This document shows, one piece after another, positions 1-5,306 of a stretch of 9,072 nt of DNA. How positions within the stretch are numbered: position 1 is the stretch's first letter; every line of letters begins with the position of its first letter. Where the stretch lies: NCBI GenBank assembly GCA_016208525.1, contig JACQYJ010000147.1, positions 1-9,072 on the forward strand. The letters are read 5' to 3'. Under the pieces are notes generated by a model that saw only the letters and a program-made list of their open reading frames with translations, ran no database searches and was not told the DNA's origin. Source of the DNA: Deltaproteobacteria bacterium. GTDB lineage: Bacteria; Desulfobacterota; JAENJC01. The position numbers and the translations under genes were made by a program.

Positions 1-1212
1 GAATACCTGCAAAGCGTTTTCGAAGACTCCCCTGACGTAATAGTAACAACCGATACCGGGGGGAACATAGTGGAATTCAACAAGGGGGCAGAAGAGATAC
101 TCAGGTACACGAGGAAGGAGCTGATTGGCGCTCCGGCAGAGCTTCTGTATCAGGATGAAGCAGAAAGGCTGGATATATTAAAGATCGTTGAAGAAAAGGG
201 GAGAGCAACCAATTATGAGGCAAGGCTGAAGACCATGGATGGAAAGGTAGTGGATGTCAGTCTTACTATATCCCTGCTGCGGGATGGGGTTGGCAATGTT
301 ATCGGCACCGTTGGAATAAGCAGAGATATAACTGAGATCAAGAAAAAGAGGGAAGAGTTCTTGTCCCTTTACAGGGCGCTGCAGGAGACAACTCTGGCCC
401 TTGAAGCCGCAAGGGCTGATCCCGAAAAGAAGGTTCAAGAAAGGACCAGTGAGCTTCGCGAAGCAAACGTAAAGCTTGTAGAGTCCAACATAAAGACAAA
501 GGAGGGAGATCGCCTTAAATCCGAGTTTATGGCCAATATGAGTCATGAACTCCGCACCCCTTTAAATGCCGTAATCGGATTTTCTGAGGTGTTGCTGGAT
601 GGGATAGACGGGGAGATAAGCGATGTTCAGAAGATAGATATTACCCACATCCACGATAGCGGCGTGCATCTGCTGGGAATAATAAACGACATCCTTGACC
701 TCTCAAAGATAGAAGCAGGAAAGATGGACCTCGTGAGGGAAGAGGTGGACCTGAACGCTGTTATCGCAACTGCTGCCTCAGTAGCAAAGACCCTGATAAA
801 AGGTAAGGATATAATGCTTATGACTCAAATAGACGAGAATCTGCCGACAATAATAGCTGACAGCAAGAGACTGAAGCAGATCATCCTGAACCTTCTCTCC
901 AATGCAGCCAAGTTTACGGAGGAGGGTAAGATATCAATAAAGGCAGGGACTGCGGAGGAGGGGTATCTTCTGATTACTGTCACAGATACCGGGATTGGCA
1001 TAAAGGAAGGGGATATGCCGAAGGTGTTTGAAAAATTCAGACAGATAGATATGTCGAGCACAAGGAATAAGGGGGGGACAGGCCTCGGCATGGCTATAAC
1101 CAAAAAGCTTGTGGAGATGCATGGAGGGAGTATCGCGATAGACAGCAGGGTGGGCGCGGGGACTACATTTTATGTAAAACTACCGTTAATTTATGACGGA
1201 AGTAATGTATAA
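1..1212 (+). CDS. PAS-domain sensor histidine kinase (5' end outside the window)
   Basis: The frame is open from the first base, so the start lies upstream; GTG at 70 falls inside the PAS domain and is not the start. In window numbering, residues 1-100 form a PAS domain (SPDVIVTT start, then GTVGISRDITEI at its end) and about 105-165 a charged coiled-coil linker. The HisKA dimerisation helix carries the H-box MSHELRTPLN with phospho-acceptor His182. The HATPase_c domain follows, with the N-box LLSNAAKF (Asn301), the G1 box DTGIG (Asp329) and the G2 box GGTGLG (359-363), and the protein ends at a normal domain boundary. It should autophosphorylate on His182 using ATP. No receiver domain is attached. 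The next gene starts 45 nt downstream and encodes a response regulator, its likely partner. The stimulus and any membrane segments would be encoded upstream of the window. The family assignment is secure. Confidence 0.96.
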   Translation, partial: EYLQSVFEDSPDVIVTTDTGGNIVEFNKGAEEILRYTRKELIGAPAELLYQDEAERLDILKIVEEKGRATNYEARLKTMDGKVVDVSLTISLLRDGVGNVIGTVGISRDITEIKKKREEFLSLYRALQETTLALEAARADPEKKVQERTSELREANVKLVESNIKTKEGDRLKSEFMANMSHELRTPLNAVIGFSEVLLDGIDGEISDVQKIDITHIHDSGVHLLGIINDILDLSKIEAGKMDLVREEVDLNAVIATAASVAKTLIKGKDIMLMTQIDENLPTIIADSKRLKQIILNLLSNAAKFTEEGKISIKAGTAEEGYLLITVTDTGIGIKEGDMPKVFEKFRQIDMSSTRNKGGTGLGMAITKKLVEMHGGSIAIDSRVGAGTTFYVKLPLIYDGSNV

Positions 1213-1257
1213 TACGAACAATAGAAGCATGCGGGAGACTCAGGAGGAGGAGCATTT

Positions 1258-2346
1258 ATGAATAGGACTATTCTGCAGATAGAAGACAATGAGGCCAACA
1301 GGACCCTGGTCAGAAGGGTGCTCGAATCCAGAGGGTATACTGTGTTCGATGCGGAAGACGGTCTCAGCGGGATACGGAGGGCACAAGAGCTCAGGCCGGA
1401 CCTCATCCTCATGGATATAAATATCCCAGGTCTTGACGGTTGTGAGGCTGCGACCAGGATAAGGAGCATAAGAGAGCTCGAAAACACACCTATTGTGGCT
1501 ATTACTGCCGGCATAACAAACGGAGACAGGGAGAGGAGCCTTTCTGCCGGCTGCATAGGATATATACAGAAGCCCATAGATATCAATACGTTCCCCGAAC
1601 ATATAAAGGAGTTCCTTTCTGGCAGGCAGGAGTTACTTGCCCATGAGGAGGAAAGGAGCAACCTCAAGGATTACAGCCAAAGGCTGGTGACAAGGTTGCA
1701 GGAGAAGGTGATGTCTCTTGGGGTGAAAACCATGCAGCTTGAGGCCAAAGAAAAGGAGATGGAGGACACATATATGAACGTCATGGCATCCCTCGCAAGG
1801 GCAATGGAAGAGAAGGACGCTTATACAGCCGGACATTCGGAAAGGGTTGCCTATTTTGCTGTGGAGACAGGAAAGTTCATGGAGCTTTCAAATGACAGGA
1901 TCAAGGTCATTACAAGGGCGGCGAAGCTTCATGATATCGGGAAGATTGTCGTTGACCTGTCCCATATAAACAAACCAGACAAGTTAAATGAGAAAGAATT
2001 GGAGCAGATGAGGAGACATCCGGAAGTGGGGGCAAATATACTTAAACCCCTCGGGTTCCTGAGCGAGGAGATAGAGATCATCATGACCCACCATGAGAGG
2101 TGGGACGGCAAGGGATATCCAAATTGTATAGAGGGCCACAAGCTTAATCTTATGAGCTGTATAGTGAGCGTTGCCGACAGCTACGATGCCATGGTCAGCA
2201 ACAGGAGCTACAGGGCAAGGGTCTCACCCAAAGATGCGATTGCAGAGCTTGAACGTTGCAAGGGAAGCCAGTATCACCCTGTAGTTGTGGATGCCTTTGT
2301 TGAGTTTATGAATAAAAAGGGATTTGATAACCATAAAAGTAATTGA
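1258..2346 (+). CDS. Response regulator with HD-GYP cyclic-di-GMP phosphodiesterase output
   Basis: The 362-residue protein starts at ATG 1258, preceded 7 nt upstream by the strong ribosome site AGGAGGAGG (1242-1250). Residues 1-120 are a receiver domain: acidic pair Glu9/Asp10, phospho-acceptor Asp53 in LILMDINIPG, Thr83 and Lys105 (QKP). A coiled-coil linker spans about 125-175. Residues 180-355 are an HD-GYP domain: His193 in HSERV, His225-Asp226 in KLHDIGK, His254 in RRHPEVG, His278-His279 in THHERWDG, Gly286-Tyr287-Pro288, and DSYDAM near 307. HD-GYP enzymes hydrolyse cyclic di-GMP to pGpG or GMP at a metal centre, and all the signature ligands visible here are intact. The kinase just upstream probably phosphorylates Asp53 and so couples an unknown signal to lower cyclic di-GMP. 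It acts in the cytoplasm. The last bases overlap the -35 box of the tRNA promoter. Confidence 0.96.
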   Translation: MNRTILQIEDNEANRTLVRRVLESRGYTVFDAEDGLSGIRRAQELRPDLILMDINIPGLDGCEAATRIRSIRELENTPIVAITAGITNGDRERSLSAGCIGYIQKPIDINTFPEHIKEFLSGRQELLAHEEERSNLKDYSQRLVTRLQEKVMSLGVKTMQLEAKEKEMEDTYMNVMASLARAMEEKDAYTAGHSERVAYFAVETGKFMELSNDRIKVITRAAKLHDIGKIVVDLSHINKPDKLNEKELEQMRRHPEVGANILKPLGFLSEEIEIIMTHHERWDGKGYPNCIEGHKLNLMSCIVSVADSYDAMVSNRSYRARVSPKDAIAELERCKGSQYHPVVVDAFVEFMNKKGFDNHKSN

Positions 2347-2372
2347 CATTAAGGACTGTTGGTGTTTATTAT
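2343..2372 (+). promoter_or_regulatory. Sigma-70-type promoter of tRNA-Gly
   Basis: A perfect TTGACA (2343-2348) is followed by an 18-nt spacer and TATTAT (2367-2372, 5 of 6 consensus). The expected transcription start near 2379 lies a few bases before the tRNA at 2384. The -35 box overlaps the TGA stop (2344-2346) of the HD-GYP gene, so the tRNA has its own promoter packed against the upstream gene. Confidence 0.75.
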
Positions 2373-2383
2373 ATTGTCTTGAT

Positions 2384-2459
2384 GCGGGCGTAGCGCAGCT
2401 GGTAGCGTAGAAGCTTCCCAAGCTTTTGGTCGCGGGTTCGAATCCCGTCGCCCGCTCCA
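2384..2459 (+). tRNA. tRNA-Gly, anticodon CCC
   Basis: A full cloverleaf can be folded by eye. The acceptor arm is GCGGGCG (2384-2390) with CGCCCGC (2449-2455). The D stem GCGC/GCGT encloses a loop with AGCTGGTA. The anticodon stem GAAGC/GCTTT carries the loop TTCCCAA with anticodon CCC (2417-2419). The T arm contains GGTTCGAATCC. The discriminator base is T and the CCA end is encoded (2457-2459). Anticodon CCC reads the glycine codon GGG. It has its own promoter upstream and an intrinsic terminator 11 nt downstream. Confidence 0.97.
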
Positions 2460-2470
2460 AGAAAAAGGAT

Positions 2471-2497
2471 AAGGCGGTTTTTTTGCCGCCTTTTTTT
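2471..2497 (+). terminator. Intrinsic terminator after tRNA-Gly
   Basis: The 7-bp stem AAGGCGG (2471-2477) / CCGCCTT (2486-2492) closes an 8-nt loop and runs into a T-rich tail ending at 2497. It is a textbook Rho-independent terminator directed rightward. The next gene's ribosome site begins only 8 nt after it. Confidence 0.9.
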
Positions 2498-2516
2498 GAT
2501 TAATCAGGAAGGGATT

Positions 2517-2786
2517 ATGGAAGAAAGAATCATAAATGCGCTCTTAGACCTCAAGGCTGATATAGGCGGCATAAAGAAAGATATAGCGGAGCTGAAGCAG
2601 GGACAAGATGAACTAAGGGCGGATGTCTCAGGACTTAAAGCCGATGTTTCTGAGCTTAAAGAGAGGGTGGGGAACCTGGAAGACGATATGACCGATGTCA
2701 AGTCTACCGTCAATGCCCTGGCTGATGCATTATTGGAAACATCAAGAGAAGTTAAGCAGATTAAGGGCAAGGCAGCACACCACTAA
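2517..2786 (+). CDS. Small heptad-repeat coiled-coil protein
   Basis: The protein has 89 residues from ATG 2517. AGGAA at 2506-2510 lies 6 nt upstream, which favours this start over the in-frame TTG at 2496 inside the terminator's T tract. Nearly the whole chain is one amphipathic coiled coil. The clearest part is a run of seven-residue units (LKADVSG, LKADVSE, LKERVGN, LEDDMTD, VKSTVNA) with hydrophobic residues at core positions. It has no signal peptide, membrane segment, cysteine or catalytic motif, and it ends in a basic KGKAAHH tail. I do not recognise a named family; such proteins usually oligomerise or act as scaffolds or partners, but no specific role can be given. The terminator ends 19 nt before the start codon, leaving no room for a separate promoter, so expression may depend on readthrough from the tRNA unit. 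Confidence 0.75.
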   Translation: MEERIINALLDLKADIGGIKKDIAELKQGQDELRADVSGLKADVSELKERVGNLEDDMTDVKSTVNALADALLETSREVKQIKGKAAHH

Positions 2787-2796
2787 GTCCAAAAAT

Positions 2797-2819
2797 AATC
2801 TGAACCTGTTCCCAATTTC
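2797..2819. repeat. Copy 1 of a short direct repeat (AATCTG..GTTCCCAATTTC)
   Basis: AATCTG, a short variable core, then GTTCCCAATTTC; a near-identical copy lies at 2924-2945 in the same orientation. Read on the minus strand the unit is GAAATTGGGAACAGG..CAGATT. From memory this resembles the GGGGACAGATTT-type dispersed repeats found around Y1 (REP-associated) transposases in some environmental genomes. The pairing inside this window is seen directly; the family link is inference. Confidence 0.55.
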
Positions 2820-2842
2820 TATTTTGTTTTTAATTTGACACC

Positions 2843-2867
2843 CGTTCGCCCTGAGCCTGTCGAAGGG
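2843..2867. repeat. Dispersed palindromic repeat of the 'FDRLRANG' type
   Basis: The motif CCCTTCGACAGGCTCAGG continuing into GCGAACG (minus strand) is an imperfect palindrome bounded by TTCG/CGAA. From general knowledge, this sequence recurs as an intergenic dispersed repeat in many unrelated environmental bacteria and is often mistranslated as PFDRLRANG in spurious ORFs, which is exactly what the minus strand gives here. Only one copy is in the window. Confidence 0.6.
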
Positions 2868-2923
2868 TAATTGAGAACTCCCTATTGCAAGAGGCTCTAA
2901 CGATTTTATCTCTTCCCCAAGGT

Positions 2924-2945
2924 AATCTGCCCCGTTCCCAATTTC
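2924..2945. repeat. Copy 2 of the short direct repeat (AATCTG..GTTCCCAATTTC)
   Basis: Same unit and orientation as 2797-2819, differing in the core (CCCC here, AACCT in copy 1). The two copies flank the palindromic repeat at 2843-2867, so 2797-2946 looks like repeat-derived debris. I see no protein-coding gene between 2787 and 2988. Confidence 0.55.
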
Positions 2946-2988
2946 ACCTATACCCCACGGGACTACTGCAAAAAAATGACAAGTCAAA

Positions 2989-3153
2989 TCAATGCTTGCC
3001 CTGCTCAAATATCAATTGGGCTATGCCGCGGACCATCTCTATCTCTTGCGGCTTTCTGTCCGCAAGATAGTTCAATAGTTCGACGAGTTCGAGGGGGCAT
3101 TTGTTTTTGAGGAAGGGGCGGTTTGAAAGGAAGTTAACGATGAACAGCGGAAT
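2989..3153 (-). pseudogene. C-terminal remnant of an XRE-type regulator
   Basis: Read on the minus strand, the frame directly after the hicA stop stays open to TGA at 2989-2991. It encodes a plausible protein end: RPFLKNK, then LELVELLNYLADRKPQ, then EIEMVRGIAQLIFEQGKH. This resembles the C-terminal helices of the two XRE proteins at 3664-4286: compare MTYIQTKKPDDIRMCYRILRTIFE and FLRTLRKKDITLIHEILKFTF. No helix-turn-helix precedes it, because hicA occupies that place, and there is no credible start codon or ribosome site. I read it as the tail of a third XRE gene left behind when hicBA was inserted or the head deleted. The homology is judged by eye over about 35 residues and could be wrong. 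Confidence 0.4.
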
Positions 3154-3375
3154 TTACAAATCATTGAATTCTTCTATGGTCAGCCCTGCCTGTTTGATCA
3201 ACTTTCTGAGAAGACCTGGGCCGAGTTCGGTATGCTGGGGGATGGATAATGTCCACTGATAGCCTGATTTTGTCATCATCAGATGGGAACCCTTTTGGCG
3301 GGCTGTTGTCCAGTCTGCGCGCTGGAATTTGCGGGCGGCTTCCAGGCCGGAGCAGAGCTTCAGGCTTTCGCCCAT
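3154..3375 (-). CDS. hicA: HicA-family mRNA interferase toxin
   Basis: The 73-residue protein matches the usual HicA length. Hallmarks seen: an SG near residues 9-10 as in the family's V-SG start, then RQKGSHLMM with the catalytic His31, a short beta strand WTLSIPQH, and the family ending LLRKLIKQAGLTIEEFNDL. HicA folds like a double-stranded RNA-binding domain and cleaves mRNA through the conserved histidine, arresting growth when not bound by HicB. Its ATG overlaps the hicB stop by one base (TAATG), so the two are translationally coupled, with GAGG about 10 nt upstream inside hicB. The order hicB then hicA is less common than hicA first but well known. No lesion is visible. Confidence 0.9.
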   Translation of the reverse strand: MGESLKLCSGLEAARKFQRADWTTARQKGSHLMMTKSGYQWTLSIPQHTELGPGLLRKLIKQAGLTIEEFNDL

Positions 3376-3575
3376 TAAACGACAACCTCAACCAGCCGCC
3401 TGGAGTTGATTTTACGCTTGGATTCCATTACCTCAAGCCACCCTTCCGCTGCTTCTTTGACGTTGCCAATAGCCTCTTTCATGGTCTTGCCCTGGGAAAG
3501 ACAGCCGGGAAGGGCTGGAACCTCGGCAACATAGTATCCTGCTTCATCCTGCTCGACCAATACATGGAGTTTCAT
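3375..3575 (-). CDS. hicB: HicB-family antitoxin (short form without DNA-binding tail)
   Basis: The 66-residue protein starts at the ATG ending at 3575, chosen because the strong ribosome site AAGGAGG lies about 8 nt upstream; the in-frame ATG at 3606-3608 has no comparable site. It shows the HicB partial RNase-H-like fold: the MKLHVLVEQDEAGYYVAEVP strands, LPGCLSQGKT, and the helix MKEAIGNVKEAAEGWLE. HicB binds HicA and masks its catalytic histidine. After about residue 50 the chain ends in a short strand-like tail (RRLVEVVV) and lacks the ribbon-helix-helix or HTH domain that longer HicB proteins use for autorepression. DNA-binding control, if any, must come from elsewhere; an XRE gene lies just upstream on the same strand. 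Confidence 0.9.
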   Translation of the reverse strand: MKLHVLVEQDEAGYYVAEVPALPGCLSQGKTMKEAIGNVKEAAEGWLEVMESKRKINSRRLVEVVV

Positions 3576-3627
3576 GGAATTATAACCTCCTTTATTTATG
3601 GGAATCATGAGGTGAAACTATGAATAG

Positions 3628-3656
3628 AATCTACCACAGCGGAAAAGCAAAGTCAA
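3628..3656 (-). promoter_or_regulatory. Probable hicBA promoter
   Basis: On the minus strand, TTGACT (3651-3656, 5 of 6 to consensus) is followed by exactly 17 nt and TAGATT (3628-3633, 4 of 6). Transcription would start near 3621, about 45 nt before the hicB ATG. It lies between the XRE stop codon (3664) and hicB, so the toxin-antitoxin pair can be expressed independently of the XRE gene. Confidence 0.6.
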
Positions 3657-3663
3657 AGATGGT

Positions 3664-4005
3664 CTACCTCACCCTCTTAAATGTAAATTTAAGGATTTCG
3701 TGGATGAGGGTTATGTCTTTCTTGCGCAGGGTTCTTAAAAAGACGTTGAGTTTTGAGAGTTCCCTTTCAAATGCTTGGTCTTTGGACTTTTCTTCATCGA
3801 AGTCGAAGAGGCTCTTCAAGGGGACATTCAGGGATCGGGAAAGGTTTTCAAGGGTCTTTAAAGAGGGGAAGGATACGCCCCTTTCCATGCGGGATATGGT
3901 CTCGACGCTTACATCCAGCTTTTCCGCCAACTGCGCCTGCGTGAGCTTTTTTGACAGACGGATTTCAGTAATCTTGGAACCGATCCGCTTTTAGATATTG
4001 GACAA
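3664..4005 (-). pseudogene. XRE-family HTH regulator interrupted by TAA at codon 5
   Basis: The best reading begins at TTG (4003-4005) with AAAAGG six nt upstream: MSNI, then TAA (3991-3993), then KRIGSKITEIRLSKKL. The in-frame sequence after the stop is a complete Cro/CI helix-turn-helix: LTQAQLAEKLDVSVETISRM, ERGVSFPSLKTLENLSRSLN, LKSLFDFDEEK. A helical C-terminal region of about 40 residues follows. Family members normally begin a few residues before the R-IG-.I.E.R helix, as MSNI-x-KRIGS would, so the TAA looks like a point change (for example from CAA) in an otherwise intact gene. Starting later, at TTG 3928-3930, would delete the first HTH helix. Translation from a rare ATT or ATC codon cannot be excluded. 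The product would bind DNA, possibly regulating the neighbouring hicBA. Confidence 0.65.
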
Positions 4006-4019
4006 TGAATACCTTTTGT

Positions 4020-4286
4020 TTATGTCCTCTTATGCACATAACCCTTTTCGATGTTTTCAAAGATGGTTCTAAGGATGCGGTAGCACATCCTTATGTCATC
4101 GGGCTTTTTGGTCTGGATATAGGTCATGAGCCTGGCCGCTTCCTGTTCGGAAAGGTTTGTGCCCTTTTTGGGCCTTTCGAAATCAAAGAGGTCTTTCAGG
4201 TTTGCATGTAGGGATATGCTGATTTTTTCAAGGGTCTTGAGGGAGGGTACGGATACGCCGCGCTCTAACCTGGAGATAAAAATCCT
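4020..4286 (-). pseudogene. XRE-family HTH regulator, N-terminus missing
   Basis: The minus-strand frame from about 4286 to TAA (4020-4022) encodes ISRLERGVSVPSLKTLEKIS, then ISLHANLKDLFDFERPKKG and a helical tail ending KGYVHKRT. It is clearly paralogous to the neighbour at 3664-4005 (ISRMERGVSFPSLKTLENLS). Similarity stops just upstream of the recognition helix: the preceding codons read FLKARIF and have no HTH character, start codon or ribosome site. About the first 35 residues are therefore lost, and the breakpoint at roughly 4278-4290 coincides with the leader of the divergent gene at 4339. It cannot make a working DNA-binding domain. The deletion probably happened together with the arrival of, or rearrangement near, that gene. 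Confidence 0.75.
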
Positions 4287-4340
4287 TGCTTTTAAAAAAT
4301 GGTTATGATAAGTAATTCCATATTAATCGGAGGCAAGGAT
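4282..4340 (+). promoter_or_regulatory. Inverted repeat able to mask the ribosome site of the gene at 4339
   Basis: ATCCTTGC (4282-4289) is an exact reverse complement of GCAAGGAT (4333-4340). With G-U pairs the stem can extend by four more pairs, from TTTT (4290-4293) to GGAG (4329-4332). In RNA this would pair the GGAGG ribosome site and the first two bases of the ATG. It matters only if the transcript starts upstream of 4282, which I cannot establish. Confidence 0.35.
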
Positions 4341-4713
4341 GTCGGTTTCAATCCCTATAGAGCTTTATGAATCCTTGGAAGACAAGTACGGCAAGGAACT
4401 GGCCAGGGATATAACAAAGACAATTGAGGTAAGTTTTGAGATCATAGAGAAGAAGGCCGATGCCGTTGCACTTCAGAAGAAGCTTGAGATAAAAGATGAA
4501 CTGACAAAAGAACTTATCACAAAGGCTGAGTTCTTTGGGGAGATCAGGACCCTTCGTCAAGAGATGGAGACTCTTCGCCAAGAAGTGCAGACTATGAAAA
4601 CTGAGCTTGACCGTAAGTTCACCATCATGTTCATTATCCTTTTCTTCACGATAGTATTTCTCAACCAGAACGCCCTTGAGTTTATGGCACGGATTCTGGG
4701 GTTGATAAAATAA
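4339..4713 (+). CDS. Coiled-coil protein with C-terminal membrane anchor (DUF1640-like)
   Basis: The 124-residue protein starts at ATG 4339 with GGAGG five nt upstream. The N-terminal part (1-62) is helical, beginning MSVSIPIELYESLEDKYGKE. Residues 64-92 form a coiled coil with a short repeat (IRTLRQEMETLRQEVQTMKT), and 94-110 are one hydrophobic membrane segment (FTIMFIILFFTIVFLNQ) followed by a short tail. This layout (acidic helix, coiled coil, single C-terminal transmembrane helix) is that of the bacterial DUF1640-like proteins related in form to mitochondrial CCDC90/MCUR1. The molecular function in bacteria is not established. It most likely sits in the inner membrane with its coiled coil in the cytoplasm. 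It is divergent from the XRE genes and may have displaced the start of one of them. Confidence 0.75.
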   Translation: MSVSIPIELYESLEDKYGKELARDITKTIEVSFEIIEKKADAVALQKKLEIKDELTKELITKAEFFGEIRTLRQEMETLRQEVQTMKTELDRKFTIMFIILFFTIVFLNQNALEFMARILGLIK

Positions 4714-4764
4714 AAATACGGGGAATATTGTAATCGCCGTTCATCCTGTGCATCCTTGTAAATA

Positions 4765-4844
4765 GAGGGTTCCAAATGGCACATATCCTGCACTCACTCA
4801 CTCACTCACTCACTCACTCACTCACTCACAAAACCCATCTCTAA
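4765..4844 (+). other. Start site and short ORF running into the CACT tract
   Basis: GAGGG (4765-4769) lies six nt before ATG 4776, a convincing initiation site. The frame reads MAHIL, then HSLT units through the CACT tract, then KTHL, and stops at TAA 4842-4844. It is 22 residues and not a credible product by itself. It is noteworthy because the downstream lipoprotein frame is exactly one base out of phase with this ATG, so one more CACT unit would fuse them. Confidence 0.4.
4791..4828. repeat. (CACT)9.5 tetranucleotide microsatellite
   Basis: Thirty-eight bases of perfect CACT repeat lie 15 nt after an ATG with a good ribosome site and ahead of a lipoprotein frame. Perfect tetranucleotide tracts of this length are rare in bacterial genomes and slip readily during replication. 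Because four is not a multiple of three, each unit gained or lost shifts the reading frame. No frame of the repeat contains a stop codon. Confidence 0.95.
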
Positions 4845-4906
4845 AGGCCTGCGGAGGTTTCTTTGGCGGGGGGACACGTTCGCTCGCTTCTCTCCTTCCA
4901 TATTCT

Positions 4907-5306
4907 CGATTAATTATTATCGTCATATCAGCATCTTTCCTGGCTGCCTGCGGCACGCCGTCCAAAGTAATCCCAGACTTATCACTCGACAATAAACAGG
5001 AGAATGGGAAGCCCTATTGGTATTGGAAGCCTGGAGCAACGGGCAAAATCGGAGGAATCGGCATTTACGGGCCGCATATAAACGGGCCGACCGGTCAAAG
5101 AGAACTGGCTGTTTCGCGGGCTATAGATGATATAGCAAGGCCGTTGGGGGTTAAGGTTGACAGCGCTGTTAATCTGGCTACATCGGGACCAGGCGGATGT
5201 CTACAGTATTCAAATCGTTGACGGAAAAACGGTGAAGGCTGCTGTGAGAGAGGTATGGGAAGACCCGAAGACTGGCGAGCTTTACGTCTGGATGGTAATA
5301 CAATAG
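4907..5306 (+). pseudogene. LPP20-like lipoprotein, frameshifted and without a usable start
   Basis: Frame one (from about CGA 4907) encodes a lipoprotein signal RLIIIVISASFLAAC with the lipid-accepting Cys codon at 4949-4951. It continues through PYWYWKPGATGKIGGIGIYG and GQRELAVSRAIDDIARPLG to a TGA at 5219-5221. From about 5188 the following frame continues naturally: ADVYSIQIVDGKTVKAAVRE, then VWEDPKTGELYVWMVIQ, ending at TAG 5304-5306. Removing one G from GGG at 5185-5187 joins the two parts smoothly (VNLATSDQADVYS). Upstream, no ATG, GTG or TTG is in frame before the TAG at 4763-4765. Candidate starts ATG 4776 and TTG 4863 (GGAGG five nt before) are each one base out of phase. The layout (Trp-rich start, GGIG-YG, RELAVSRA-DDIA, GELYV-MV) parallels the intact LPP20 protein next door. 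Confidence 0.7.

Noticed and set aside
1191..1667. 158-residue minus-strand ORF
   Set aside because: It is antisense to the receiver domain of the response regulator, with low-complexity Ser/Leu composition and no ribosome site.
2384..2459. tRNA-Gly as an integration site for the accessory patch
   Set aside because: I could find no second copy of the tRNA 3' end downstream and no integrase gene in the window.
2742..3008. 88-residue minus-strand ORF
   Set aside because: It contains the PFDRLRANG peptide typical of the translated dispersed repeat and spans repeat debris; not a gene.
3039..3070. Hairpin CTTGCGG..CCGCAAG
   Set aside because: The stem lies inside the XRE-like coding remnant and is not followed by a T tract on either strand; probably incidental.
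3249..3623. 124-residue plus-strand ORF across hicBA
   Set aside because: It is the antisense shadow of hicA and hicB, which have clear family motifs and ribosome sites; the plus-strand product has no recognisable fold.
4791..4828. CACT repeat as part of a CRISPR array
   Set aside because: The units are four bases with no spacers; it is a microsatellite.
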